Source: Verrucomicrobiota bacterium
GTDB lineage: Bacteria > Verrucomicrobiota > Verrucomicrobiia > Limisphaerales > UBA9464
DNA: 63,491 nt
NCBI GenBank assembly: GCA_947471985.1
Contig: CANIZL010000025.1
Location: forward strand, 1 to 63,491
Direction of reading: 5' to 3'
Position numbers and translations under genes: made by a program. Below, piece after piece: positions 18,694-27,063 of this stretch. Each line of letters starts with the position of its first letter. Position 1 is the stretch's first letter. Below the pieces are notes generated by a model. That model made no database searches. It was not told the origin of the DNA and was given only the letters and a program-made list of their open reading frames with translations.

Positions 18694-20127
18694 TCAGGCC
18701 CGACCCGCCATGAGTTCGTAGGCCACGAGCGACAGGAGCATGCCGAACAGTCCCACGATGGTTTCGCAGACGGTCCAGGTTTTCAAGGTCTGCGCCACGC
18801 TGAGACCGAGGGAGTCCTTCACGATCCAGAAGCCGGAATCGTTGAGGTGGGAGAGGAACAGGGAGCCGCAGCCGATGGCGCAAATGATCAGGGCGATTTG
18901 ATGCGGATTCAGTTCCGGATGAAGACCGACGACTGGTACGAGCAATCCGGACGCTGTGGTGATGGCGACCGTGGCCGAGCCGGTGGCGACGCGAATGAAC
19001 GCGGAGACCATCCAGCCGTATAATAGCGGGCTCAGGTGGGCTTGCTGGCCGAGATTGCCAATGGCCTCGGCGACGCCGGAATCCCGGAGCACGCGGGCAA
19101 AACCACCGCCGGCACCGATCACCAGCAGGGTCAGCCCGATGGGGCCGATGCAGTTTTCGGTGAACTTCAGCACCTGCGTTCCGTTATAGCCGCAGTGCAA
19201 TCCGAGGGACCAGGAGGCAAACAGAACGGCGAGCAGGAGGGCGAGCGTGGGGTGTCCGACGAAGGACAGGATCTCCCGCACGGGGTGTCCCTTCGCCCAG
19301 AACAACTCACCCACGGTGGCCAGCAGCATCAGCACGACGGGAGAGAGAATGCTGATGAGCGTCAGCCAGAAACCGGGCGGGCGAAATCCCAGGCCCGCGG
19401 AGGTGCGCGGTGGCAGGGAGGGGGGATTCGCCTGGACGCGTCCGATGATAAAGCGCGCGTAAATGGGACCGGCGACGGCCGCGGTGGGAATTCCGATAAT
19501 GAAACCCCAAAATAGAACCAGCCCCATGTTGGCCTTGAGGGCTTCGACCGCCACAACCGGCCCGGGATGCGGCGGCATGACGCCGTGCATGACCGACAGG
19601 CACGCCAGCAACGGCAGGGCGAGGCGGATGAAGGGCTGCTTCGTTTCGTGGGTCAGCGTCAGGAGAATGGGCAGCAGCAGGATCAAGCCGACGGCGAACC
19701 AGGTCGTGAGTCCGACGGCCAGTGCGATGGCCATGATGCACCACTGAATTCGCTGGGGACCGAAGAAGGCCGCGAAGCGCTTGGCCAGGACCTCGGCGCC
19801 GCCGGATTCCGCGAGCAAACGACCCAGCATGGTGCCGAGGGCGATGACCGCCGCGGTGCTCGTGAGGGTGGCGCCGAGGCCGTCACCGAAGGATTTCAGC
19901 ACGCCGAGGATGCTGTAGGGCGTGGTTTGCCCGGCCGCGTTGAGGAGAATTTTACCGACGGCATCGCGCGTGGGCACCCCGAGCGTCCAGACGGCCCCCA
20001 GTCCGACCATGAGCGACGCCAACAGGAGGGAGATGAAGGCATTGATCTTGGCCTTCGTGATCAGCAGCACGAGGCTGGTGATCGCAATCAATGCGAGGAC
20101 AATCAGTTTCCAGTCCTGAGGATTCAT
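18694..20127 (-). CDS. GntP-family gluconate/organic-acid permease
   Basis: A 477-residue integral membrane protein of the GntP family, proton-linked carriers for gluconate and related sugar acids. It has a dozen or more hydrophobic segments. Family landmarks are KAKINAFISLLLAS near the N-terminus, the STAAVIALGTMLGRLLAESGGAE loop, LSVMHGVMPPHPGPV in the middle and RVATGSATVAITTASGLL late in the protein. The actual substrate is not readable. No gluconate kinase is next to it; the upstream gene on the same strand is RNase Y, 110 bp away. Confidence 0.93.
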   Translation of the reverse strand: MNPQDWKLIVLALIAITSLVLLITKAKINAFISLLLASLMVGLGAVWTLGVPTRDAVGKILLNAAGQTTPYSILGVLKSFGDGLGATLTSTAAVIALGTMLGRLLAESGGAEVLAKRFAAFFGPQRIQWCIMAIALAVGLTTWFAVGLILLLPILLTLTHETKQPFIRLALPLLACLSVMHGVMPPHPGPVVAVEALKANMGLVLFWGFIIGIPTAAVAGPIYARFIIGRVQANPPSLPPRTSAGLGFRPPGFWLTLISILSPVVLMLLATVGELFWAKGHPVREILSFVGHPTLALLLAVLFASWSLGLHCGYNGTQVLKFTENCIGPIGLTLLVIGAGGGFARVLRDSGVAEAIGNLGQQAHLSPLLYGWMVSAFIRVATGSATVAITTASGLLVPVVGLHPELNPHQIALIICAIGCGSLFLSHLNDSGFWIVKDSLGLSVAQTLKTWTVCETIVGLFGMLLSLVAYELMAGRA

Positions 20128-20237
20128 GGAGTGCGCCGATCATGGCAGAGGGAATTGCCACTGGTAAACGGCGAGCTGCGACGAAGTGAGCGTCGCAGAG
20201 GAAAAATAGCGCGGATACCGTCCAAACGGCGGTGCCG

Positions 20238-21806
20238 CTACTTGGCGTATTCCACGCAGCGGGTCTCGCGGACGACGGTGACGCGGATCTGTCCCGGATA
20301 GGCCAGTTGATCCTCGATGCGTCGGGCCAGATCGCGGGCCAGTTGACTGGCGTGGGCGTCGTCGAGTTGTTCCGGGCGCACCACCACGCGGAGTTCACGG
20401 CCGGCCTGAATGGCAAAGGCCTTTTCCACTCCCTCAAATCCCAAGGCAATCTGCTCCAACTGTTCGAGCCGTTGCAGGTAGGTGGTCATGGATTCGCTGC
20501 GACCACCGGGCCGGGCGGCGCTGATGGCATCCGCGGCGCTGACGAGGATGCCGTAGAGGGATTCGTGGGGGACTTCGTCGTGATGGGCCGCGACGGCGTT
20601 CACGATCAGCGGGGCTTCGCCCAATTGCTTGATGAATTCCGCCCCCACCAGCGCATGGGGCCCTTCCATTTCGTGGCTCAAGGCCTTGCCCACGTCGTGC
20701 AGCAGCCCGGAGCGGCGGGCCAGCACCGGATCCACCCCCAGCTCCGAAGCCATCAGGCCGCACAAGTGCGCGACTTCGATGGAGTGATGCAGGATGTTTT
20801 GGGAAAAACTGGTACGGAAATGCAGCCGGCCGAGCTGCTTGACGATCTCGGGATGCATGGGCGGCTGTCCGGCCCGATGCACGGCGTCTTCGCCGGTCCT
20901 TTGGATGAACGCGTCCATCTCCTGCGTCACTGCGGCGACCACCTCTTCGATACGGGTGGGATGAATCCGGCCATCGAGGATCAAGCGCTCCATGGCGAGC
21001 CGGGCGACTTCGCGGCGCACCGGATCGAAGCCGGACAACACGACCGCGTTGGGGGTGTCGTCGACCAGTACGGTGATCCCGGTGGCGTTTTCAAACGCGC
21101 GGATATTGCGGCCGTCGCGGCCGATGATGCGGCCCTTCATGTCGTCACCGGTCAGGGCGACGGTGGCCGTGGTGGTTTCGAAGGTGTGTTTGCCGGCGTA
21201 GCGCTGGATGGCCAGGCCGATGATGCGGCGCGCCTGTTCCTCGCTGCCGGTCTTCGCCTTTTCGAGGAGATTGCGGCTGAGGTCGGCGGCATCCCGGGCG
21301 GCTTCCCGCTCCACGGCGCGGAGCAATTGCGCCCGCGCCTCGGCGGAGGTCATCTGGGCGGCCTGTTCCAATGCGCTGCGGGTCTGGGCTTGCAGCTCCT
21401 GCAGTTGGACGCGTTGGGAGTCAAGGCCCACCTGTTCCGCTTTGATCCGCTCCTCCCAGGATCGCAATTCGCCGTCGCGGACGGCGAATCGATCCAACTG
21501 CCGGGTGATGCCGGCTTCGCGCTCGTTGAGGCGTCGATCCGTTTCTGATTGGCGGGTTTCGGTCGCGCTGCTGGCGCGTTCGAATTCCTGTCGCTGGCGG
21601 GCGGCGGTGCTTTCGAGGGTGGTTCGCTGTTCCGCCAATTCGCGGGCCGCGGTCTGGCGGGCTTCCTCGGATTGGGCGGCGGATTTGAGTTTTAGCTCGG
21701 CCTCCAGCGCCCGGCGCTTCACCTGATACCACGCGTAGCCAACGCTGGCACCCAGCGCGATCAACGCAGTAGCCGTGGCGCTCGTGTATAACGTCGAAAG
21801 TGACAT
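20238..21806 (-). CDS. rny: Ribonuclease Y
   Basis: A 522-residue membrane-anchored endoribonuclease that starts mRNA decay. The order is complete: one N-terminal transmembrane helix (residues 8-26), a long Arg/Glu/Gln-rich coiled coil (30-190), a KH domain with GRIIGRDGRNIRAFE (225-239), and an HD domain with HHSIEVAH (340-347), the LLHDVGKA pair (His370-Asp371) and AAHHDE. Length is the usual one for the family. Its start lies 3 bp after the stop of the 5-formyltetrahydrofolate cyclo-ligase gene, so the two are probably one operon. Confidence 0.97.
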   Translation of the reverse strand: MSLSTLYTSATATALIALGASVGYAWYQVKRRALEAELKLKSAAQSEEARQTAARELAEQRTTLESTAARQRQEFERASSATETRQSETDRRLNEREAGITRQLDRFAVRDGELRSWEERIKAEQVGLDSQRVQLQELQAQTRSALEQAAQMTSAEARAQLLRAVEREAARDAADLSRNLLEKAKTGSEEQARRIIGLAIQRYAGKHTFETTTATVALTGDDMKGRIIGRDGRNIRAFENATGITVLVDDTPNAVVLSGFDPVRREVARLAMERLILDGRIHPTRIEEVVAAVTQEMDAFIQRTGEDAVHRAGQPPMHPEIVKQLGRLHFRTSFSQNILHHSIEVAHLCGLMASELGVDPVLARRSGLLHDVGKALSHEMEGPHALVGAEFIKQLGEAPLIVNAVAAHHDEVPHESLYGILVSAADAISAARPGGRSESMTTYLQRLEQLEQIALGFEGVEKAFAIQAGRELRVVVRPEQLDDAHASQLARDLARRIEDQLAYPGQIRVTVVRETRCVEYAK

Positions 21807-21809
21807 CCG

Positions 21810-22394
21810 CTAATTTGTGTGCTGACTCAATCGCGCTCCGTCCGCCGTAATCATGCCGTGCAGGCGCCGGTCATGCGGCTCCGCCGGGACGGCCGGCCCC
21901 ACTTGTTCCACAAATCCCACGCCCCAAATCCGGCCGGTCGCCAGACTGAGCAGCCGATCATAGAACCCCTTGCCGCGACCCAGGCGCCCGCCGGCGGCGT
22001 CGAAGGCTAGCCCCGGGACCAGCAGATAGTCCAGTTCGCTGACGGGCAGAGTCCGGCAATGGAGGCCGGGTTCGGGGATTTGAAAACGGCCGGGTACCAG
22101 ATCGCCGGTGGCGTCGCGGATTTCGCGGGCGACGTAGAGTCCGGTTTCGGGATGAAACGAGGGCAGGGCGACCTGTTTGCCCGCAGCCAATCCGGCCGGA
22201 ATCAGGCCGCTCAAATCGATTTCGTCGGGCAGGGGCACGAACAGCAACACCCGCCGCGCGGCCTGCCAGTCCGGTGACGCGAGGATCCCGTCCGTGAGGC
22301 GGCGGGCTTGTTCGCGGCGGACGGCCGATGGAAGGGCGGCGATCACCGCCCGGGCCTCCGCCCGGCGTTGGGCTTTTTGGATGGCAGGGGTCAT
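21810..22394 (-). CDS. 5-formyltetrahydrofolate cyclo-ligase
   Basis: A 194-residue enzyme that converts 5-formyl-THF plus ATP to 5,10-methenyl-THF. It has the expected N-terminal basic helix (RAEARAVIAALPSAVRREQ), the LLFVPLPDEIDL strand, a middle FQIPEPG segment and the diagnostic LVPGLAFDAAGGRLGRGKGFYDR nucleotide-binding signature. The ATG at 22394 is preferred; the open frame runs upstream into the SGNH hydrolase gene but is not protein-like there. RNase Y follows 3 bp downstream. Confidence 0.93.
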   Translation of the reverse strand: MTPAIQKAQRRAEARAVIAALPSAVRREQARRLTDGILASPDWQAARRVLLFVPLPDEIDLSGLIPAGLAAGKQVALPSFHPETGLYVAREIRDATGDLVPGRFQIPEPGLHCRTLPVSELDYLLVPGLAFDAAGGRLGRGKGFYDRLLSLATGRIWGVGFVEQVGPAVPAEPHDRRLHGMITADGARLSQHTN

Positions 22395-22444
22395 GAGGTT
22401 CGTTATTGCGAGCGGGTGGGTGTTCGTTCGCCCCCAGCCGGTGC

Positions 22445-23203
22445 CTACCGCTGGTTCTCGCCGGGGTAAACGATCTCGCGCCGCACGCCGCGAGTGGGTC
22501 CCCGCAGGGAAATGGCCTCCACGATGGTCCGGGCCATCAGTTCCGCGCCCACGGCATTGGGGTGGACGCCGTCGGGGAACATCTGCGGCTTGCCCGTGAG
22601 GGCGTCGTTCAAGTCGATCACCGGGATCTTCCGGCGACCGCATTCGTCCATCACGGCCGGGATCACACCCGTGTCCAAGGTGGCGGCATTGATGCCCCAA
22701 ACATCCTTGTAGACGGGCACGGGAGTGCAGACCCAGAGCTGGGGACGGGATTTCAGACCACGGAAATGGTCCAGCAAGGCGCGCAGGTCCTTGGTAAAGG
22801 TGGCGGCATCGTGCCAGTTCTGCGGCTTGGTATCGTTGGTGCCCAGCTTGAGGAGGATGACGTCCGGTTGGAACTCGTTCGCCGCGGTGAATTCCGGGGT
22901 GGTCCAATAGGGGAGATCGCCGGCCTTTTGCAGCGTCGCGCCGCTGCGGCCGAAATTGCGGACGTCGTAGGTGGTGCCCAGATATTCGCCCAGTTTCGCG
23001 GGGTAACTATTCTTTTCCCGATCCTCCACGCCCGCGCCGAACGTGATGCTGTCACCCACGCACGCGACCCGGACGGTGCGGCCGTCATACTTTTCCAGTT
23101 TGATGTGGGGCGGCTCCGCGGTGCGGCAACCCGAGAGGCCGGTGACCCCCAGAAGACCGACCACTGTGCCTCCCAGAAGCAGGGAACGACGTGACAAACG
23201 CAT
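22445..23203 (-). CDS. SGNH/GDSL-hydrolase lipoprotein
   Basis: A 252-residue lipoprotein esterase. The ATG at 23203 gives a twin-arginine-like MRLSRRSLLLGG signal with lipobox LSGC (Cys26). The SGNH blocks are present: block I VGDSITFG with Ser52, a Gly in the RNFGRSGATL block, block III GTNDT, and block V DGVHPNA with the Asp/His pair. This resembles sialate O-acetylesterase and lysophospholipase relatives, so deacetylation of glycans is possible but unproven. It is divergent from lysA across a 136-bp gap that must hold both promoters. Confidence 0.9.
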   Translation of the reverse strand: MRLSRRSLLLGGTVVGLLGVTGLSGCRTAEPPHIKLEKYDGRTVRVACVGDSITFGAGVEDREKNSYPAKLGEYLGTTYDVRNFGRSGATLQKAGDLPYWTTPEFTAANEFQPDVILLKLGTNDTKPQNWHDAATFTKDLRALLDHFRGLKSRPQLWVCTPVPVYKDVWGINAATLDTGVIPAVMDECGRRKIPVIDLNDALTGKPQMFPDGVHPNAVGAELMARTIVEAISLRGPTRGVRREIVYPGENQR

Positions 23204-23339
23204 TCCCCCATGATCCGGGGTACAGGTGAACAGGGCAAGGATTGTCCGACGTCCGGTGTGAGTTTGTATTCCCCACCGCTTTGCATTTCCGCCGCATCCC
23301 GGCTGGAAAAGGCGCCTCATTCCGCCATATTGCCGGTTC

Positions 23340-24644
23340 ATGCATTCATTTCGCTACGTTGGATCCCGTTTGCAGTGCGAGGACGTCGCGCTGGCCGATC
23401 TCGCGGCCAAGCACGGCACACCGCTCTATGTCTACTCCCAGGCCACACTGACCGACCATTTCAAAAAGTTGTCCGGGGCCCTGGCCGGCCACGGGCTGGA
23501 TCAGCTCGTCTGCTTTGCGATGAAGTCGAACTCCAACCTCGCCGTGATCCGCACGCTGGCGGATCTGGGGTCGGGGTTTGATACGGTGTCGGGCGGGGAG
23601 ATTGCGCGCGTCATTGCGGCTGGCGGCGACGCCCGGAAATGCGTCTTCGCGGGCGTGGGCAAGACGGAGGAGGACATCGCCTTCGCGCTCAAGCAGGGCA
23701 TTTACAGCTTCAACGTGGAATCCGAGGCGGAAATCGTCCGCATCTCCCGCGTGGCCACGAAGCTCAAGAAGATCGCCCCCATCGCGGTGCGCGTGAATCC
23801 CAATGTGGATGCCGGCACGCATTCCAAAATCACGACCGGTACGTACGAAAACAAGTTCGGCATCCAGTTCGAGCAGATCGAAGCCGTTTATGCCCGGGCG
23901 GCGAAACTGCCGAACCTGCGGCTGCGCGGTCTGCAGATGCACATCGGATCGCAGCTCACCGACGTCACGCCGTTCCGTCTGGCCGTGACCAAGGTGGCGC
24001 CGCTGGTGGCCCGTTTGAACAAGAAGTACGGTTTCGATTTCTTCAGCATCGGCGGGGGCATCGGCATCGTTTATCGCGAAGCCCTGGCCAGTGCGGATCC
24101 CCAGTGGTGGAAGACCGGTCCCGGGCGCAAGGTGCTCACCCCGCAGATTTACGCGGACACCCTGGCGCCGTTGTTGAAGCCGCTGGGATTGAAGATCCTG
24201 CTGGAACCCGGCCGTTTCCTGACGGGCAACGCCGGCGTGCTGCTCACGCGGGTCGAGTACCTGAAGAAGACCGGCAAGAAGCACTTCGTGATCGTGGATG
24301 CCGCGATGAATGACCTGATCCGTCCGGCGTTCTACGACAGCTATCATGAAATCGTGCCCCTCAAGAAGAAGGGCGGCGTGCAGGTTTCTTCGGATGTTGT
24401 CGGACCGATCTGCGAGAGCGGCGACTACTTCGCGAAGGACCGTCCGTTGCCCAAGGTGGGCGAGGGCGATTACCTGGCGCTACTGAGTGCAGGTGCCTAC
24501 GGCAGTGTGATGGGCTCGAACTACAACAGCCGTTCGCTCGCCCCTGAAATCTTGGTGAACGGAAAGAAGGCCGCGGTCATTAGGCGTCGGCAGGATCTGA
24601 ATGATATCTGGGCCGACGAAGTCACGGCGCCCTGGCAGAAGTAA
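23340..24644 (+). CDS. lysA: Diaminopimelate decarboxylase
   Basis: A 434-residue PLP enzyme for the last step of lysine synthesis, meso-DAP to L-lysine plus CO2. PLP-binding Lys62 is in CFAMKSNSN. The barrel has GSGFDTVSGGE and LQMHIGSQ, with an SIGGGIG phosphate-binding loop. The C-terminal part contains EPGRFL, VDAAMNDLIRPAFY and the CESGD motif whose Cys reaches into the other subunit of the dimer. The sequence is intact and of normal length. The gene stands alone, with a strong hairpin after it. Confidence 0.97.
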   Translation: MHSFRYVGSRLQCEDVALADLAAKHGTPLYVYSQATLTDHFKKLSGALAGHGLDQLVCFAMKSNSNLAVIRTLADLGSGFDTVSGGEIARVIAAGGDARKCVFAGVGKTEEDIAFALKQGIYSFNVESEAEIVRISRVATKLKKIAPIAVRVNPNVDAGTHSKITTGTYENKFGIQFEQIEAVYARAAKLPNLRLRGLQMHIGSQLTDVTPFRLAVTKVAPLVARLNKKYGFDFFSIGGGIGIVYREALASADPQWWKTGPGRKVLTPQIYADTLAPLLKPLGLKILLEPGRFLTGNAGVLLTRVEYLKKTGKKHFVIVDAAMNDLIRPAFYDSYHEIVPLKKKGGVQVSSDVVGPICESGDYFAKDRPLPKVGEGDYLALLSAGAYGSVMGSNYNSRSLAPEILVNGKKAAVIRRRQDLNDIWADEVTAPWQK

Positions 24645-24689
24645 GCGGCCGAGTGAAGCCTGAAATTTAAGCCGGGCTCGAGGCCAGGC

Positions 24690-24724
24690 CGGCCGGGATC
24701 GTCACGGATCCCGGCCGTTTGCTT
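24690..24724 (+). terminator. Hairpin terminator after lysA
   Basis: A perfect 11-bp stem, CGGCCGGGATC (24690-24700) with GATCCCGGCCG (24707-24717), encloses a six-base loop and is followed by TTTGCTT. It sits 45 bp after the lysA stop and before the stop of the convergent Rieske gene. The T-tract is weak, so termination may be partial. Confidence 0.65.
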
Positions 24725-24742
24725 AAAGGGGGGATGTCGCGG

Positions 24743-25060
24743 CTACTTCTTCGGCACCGCCACCCAGACCCGGTCTCCGCGGATTTCCACCGCATGAGTT
24801 CTCACCGGGCGTTCGGGTCGTACATCGCAACCGCCCGTGACGACGTCAAACGCCCAGCCGTGCAGTGGGCAGTGCACCTTTCCGTTTTCAAACCAACCCG
24901 CGCCCAACGGACCGCCCCGGTGCGGGCAATCGTCATCAATCGCGTGGAAACGTCCGTCCACATTGAAGAGCGCGAGGCGATGCCCGGCGATCTCGATGGA
25001 ACGTCCCTGGCCGGGTGAAAGGCTGGCCACTTCCGCGGCATCAACGAAGGAATCCGACAT
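24743..25060 (-). CDS. Rieske [2Fe-2S] ferredoxin-like protein
   Basis: A 105-residue single Rieske domain. Both cluster-binding boxes are intact: CPHRGG (Cys and His) and CPLHGW (Cys and His), about 18 residues apart, as in NirD-like and arene-dioxygenase ferredoxins. It has no signal peptide or membrane anchor, so it acts in the cytoplasm as an electron carrier or small-subunit partner. No oxygenase or nitrite reductase gene is next to it, so the partner is unknown. It is convergent with lysA. Confidence 0.92.
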   Translation of the reverse strand: MSDSFVDAAEVASLSPGQGRSIEIAGHRLALFNVDGRFHAIDDDCPHRGGPLGAGWFENGKVHCPLHGWAFDVVTGGCDVRPERPVRTHAVEIRGDRVWVAVPKK

Positions 25061-25135
25061 GCCGGGAGTATAGGGCGGTTGGTGCGGAACGACAGGATGG
25101 GAAATTTCGGGGCGGCGCTTAAACTGGGCGTGGCT

Positions 25136-26842
25136 TCATTGCCATTCCATCCGATAAAACGCGCCTTCTTCGCTCAGGGGATCGAGGAGGAATCCGTCCA
25201 CGAGATCTCGCGCGATTTCGCTGAACGGTGTGTCCAGCCCCGGGCTGCGAAACACCCGGGCCGATCGACCGGCGAGGGGCGCCCAGCGCAGTTCCACGGC
25301 GTCGGGTACGGCGGGACTTCGGCCCACTCGCAGGGTGGGCATTTCTCCGGACGGGGTATCCCGCCAGGATTCAGCCGCCGTGGCCTGTCCCGGCGACCAC
25401 GGCTCGGGGCTGAGGGTGCGGTGGGGCACGAAGGCTCCGTCGGGCAGCGATCGACGAACGAGGGAACTTTGATTGGTCAGTTCGGATCCGCGATAGACGA
25501 CGCGGTCGATCAAATTCGAAAGCGCATTGCGCAGGGTGAGCGTATCGCCGCCGTTGTTCAGGGATAATCCGCCCGTGCTGGCCCGCAGATGCTGGGTGAT
25601 CGCGGGAGCGGGAGTCTCGCCAGGTGGAGCGCCACCCCAGAGGACCACCGCATGTCCACCGTCCACCCGGCTGTCGTTGCCAAAGCGATGGCGGATCGCG
25701 GCGGCGTCGCTGAGCGTCCAATCCTTCAGATCCAGCGCTTCGTCGCTGCGGTTTACCAGCTCGATGAATTCGGACGAACCGGTCGGTGGATTCGCCAGGA
25801 ATTCGCTGATGACCATTTTCTGTTCCGCGGGCGTGGGAATATACAACGACCACCACCAGGTTTGGGTCTGTCCATTGTCGGTGGTGAGTCCGAACCGGAA
25901 GGCGTGGCCGGCGTCGGCCGCGGTGGCGGTGTAGCGGAGGATTGCATGGGAGGATGCGGCCGGCTGGTTGGGAAGTTCCCACGTGGCGGTCGACGGCAGG
26001 TTTCCCATCCCCGATTGCAGTGTGACCGGAAGATGGTTCGTATCCTGCACCGTCACGTGCAGCTCCAGCCGTTCCCCGGGGCGAAGACCGATCTCCGCCC
26101 AGGAATGGACCGCGGGTTCACCGGCATGGAGTCGCGGGGCGATTTGGTTGGTAAACGTGAGCACCGGCGCGGCCATCGGAATGACGGGCGGCAGTGGTGT
26201 CCGGGGCTCGCCGACGAACTCCACGTGATCGAGGCGCCAAGTCCCGCTGGGGCTATAGGAACCGGCCACGCCTTCGAAGCGTCCGGCGTCACCGGCGCCG
26301 GACAGCAAGCGGACGCGGAGTTCGGGCTGATCGGGGGCATCGGGAAGGTCGGGAAGGTCGGGAAGGTCGGGAAGGTTGGGGAAGGGGATCACCAGTCCGT
26401 TTTGAAAGACGCCGGCATTCGTCAGCACGAGGCGGGGACCCTCCTGATACGTGGCACCGCCATCGAGGGAATACGTGCAGCGTACGAGGCGGCTGGCGGT
26501 GGCGGTGGCGCGCAGATCGAAGTGCAGGGACACATCCCGATAGCCCGACACGACCGCGTGGAACTCGATGCCAGCGGCGGTGGCGGTATTGGTGGCGGCC
26601 GGGAAATGCGACAACGTCAGCGCTTTATCGCCGCTGCCGAAGGGATCGGAGGACCCGGTCCCGGCAGCCAGGCTATTGGTGACGCCGCCGAGCGGGTGCC
26701 AGGAGCCGGCGCCCAAACTGGGTTGAGTGGGATCGCTCCCGTTAAAATCCCAGACGACCACCGGCGACACCGCCTGCACCTGAGCCGCCAGCAACATTGC
26801 GCCGATCCAATTCCGGACCCACCGACTGAAGGTTTGTTTCAC
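25136..26842 (-). CDS. Secreted lamin-tail-domain protein
   Basis: A 568-residue exported protein from a GTG at 26842; a GAGGA box six bases upstream supports this start. A signal peptide (WIGAMLLAAQVQA) precedes a beta-sandwich (VVWDFNGSDPTQPS, residues 28-230) typical of Verrucomicrobia surface proteins. This is interrupted near 155 by a Leu-Pro-Asp repeat encoded by a 9-bp tandem repeat. A second Ig-like segment runs to about 345, then one lamin-tail module starts at MVISEFLANPP with EFIELVNRSDEALDL. The C-terminal beta domain ends GAFYRMEWQ. A surface or matrix role is probable; no enzyme motif is seen. Confidence 0.82.
   Translation of the reverse strand: MKQTFSRWVRNWIGAMLLAAQVQAVSPVVVWDFNGSDPTQPSLGAGSWHPLGGVTNSLAAGTGSSDPFGSGDKALTLSHFPAATNTATAAGIEFHAVVSGYRDVSLHFDLRATATASRLVRCTYSLDGGATYQEGPRLVLTNAGVFQNGLVIPFPNLPDLPDLPDLPDAPDQPELRVRLLSGAGDAGRFEGVAGSYSPSGTWRLDHVEFVGEPRTPLPPVIPMAAPVLTFTNQIAPRLHAGEPAVHSWAEIGLRPGERLELHVTVQDTNHLPVTLQSGMGNLPSTATWELPNQPAASSHAILRYTATAADAGHAFRFGLTTDNGQTQTWWWSLYIPTPAEQKMVISEFLANPPTGSSEFIELVNRSDEALDLKDWTLSDAAAIRHRFGNDSRVDGGHAVVLWGGAPPGETPAPAITQHLRASTGGLSLNNGGDTLTLRNALSNLIDRVVYRGSELTNQSSLVRRSLPDGAFVPHRTLSPEPWSPGQATAAESWRDTPSGEMPTLRVGRSPAVPDAVELRWAPLAGRSARVFRSPGLDTPFSEIARDLVDGFLLDPLSEEGAFYRMEWQ
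26342..26385. repeat. In-frame 9-bp tandem repeat inside an LTD gene
   Basis: The 9-mer GGGAAGGTC is repeated head to tail four times (last copy GGGAAGGTT) and followed by a partial fifth. On the coding strand it specifies Leu-Pro-Asp triplets in a linker. Because the unit is a multiple of three, slippage would change linker length without breaking the frame. Confidence 0.85.
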
Positions 26843-27063
26843 ACCGTCCTCTACGAAAAAAATTCGCCAGAGTTACGGGCCAAGTGGACGATTTTTGACG
26901 GGCGTGAATTGCCGGGCAGGGAACGCGCCGTTGCCTTGGGCGTCGGCGGGGCGCCGGGAGCGGGATGGCTTTCGGCGGCAAGGGCGAGGGATAATGACCA
27001 AACGAGCAGGACGAAAGCGCCGGACGCAGGTCCGTCATTTAAGTGCTGTCGGTCGGGCCCAGC

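Noticed and set aside
23204-23339. Lysine riboswitch before lysA
   Set aside because: The 136-bp gap is too short for the roughly 170-nt aptamer and shows none of its conserved core that I can see.
26843-27063. Readthrough or small secreted protein after the beta-helix stop codon
   Set aside because: The frame continues after the TGA and contains a signal-like stretch (AFVLLVWSLSLALA), but it has no start codon of its own and no other evidence; chance is likely.
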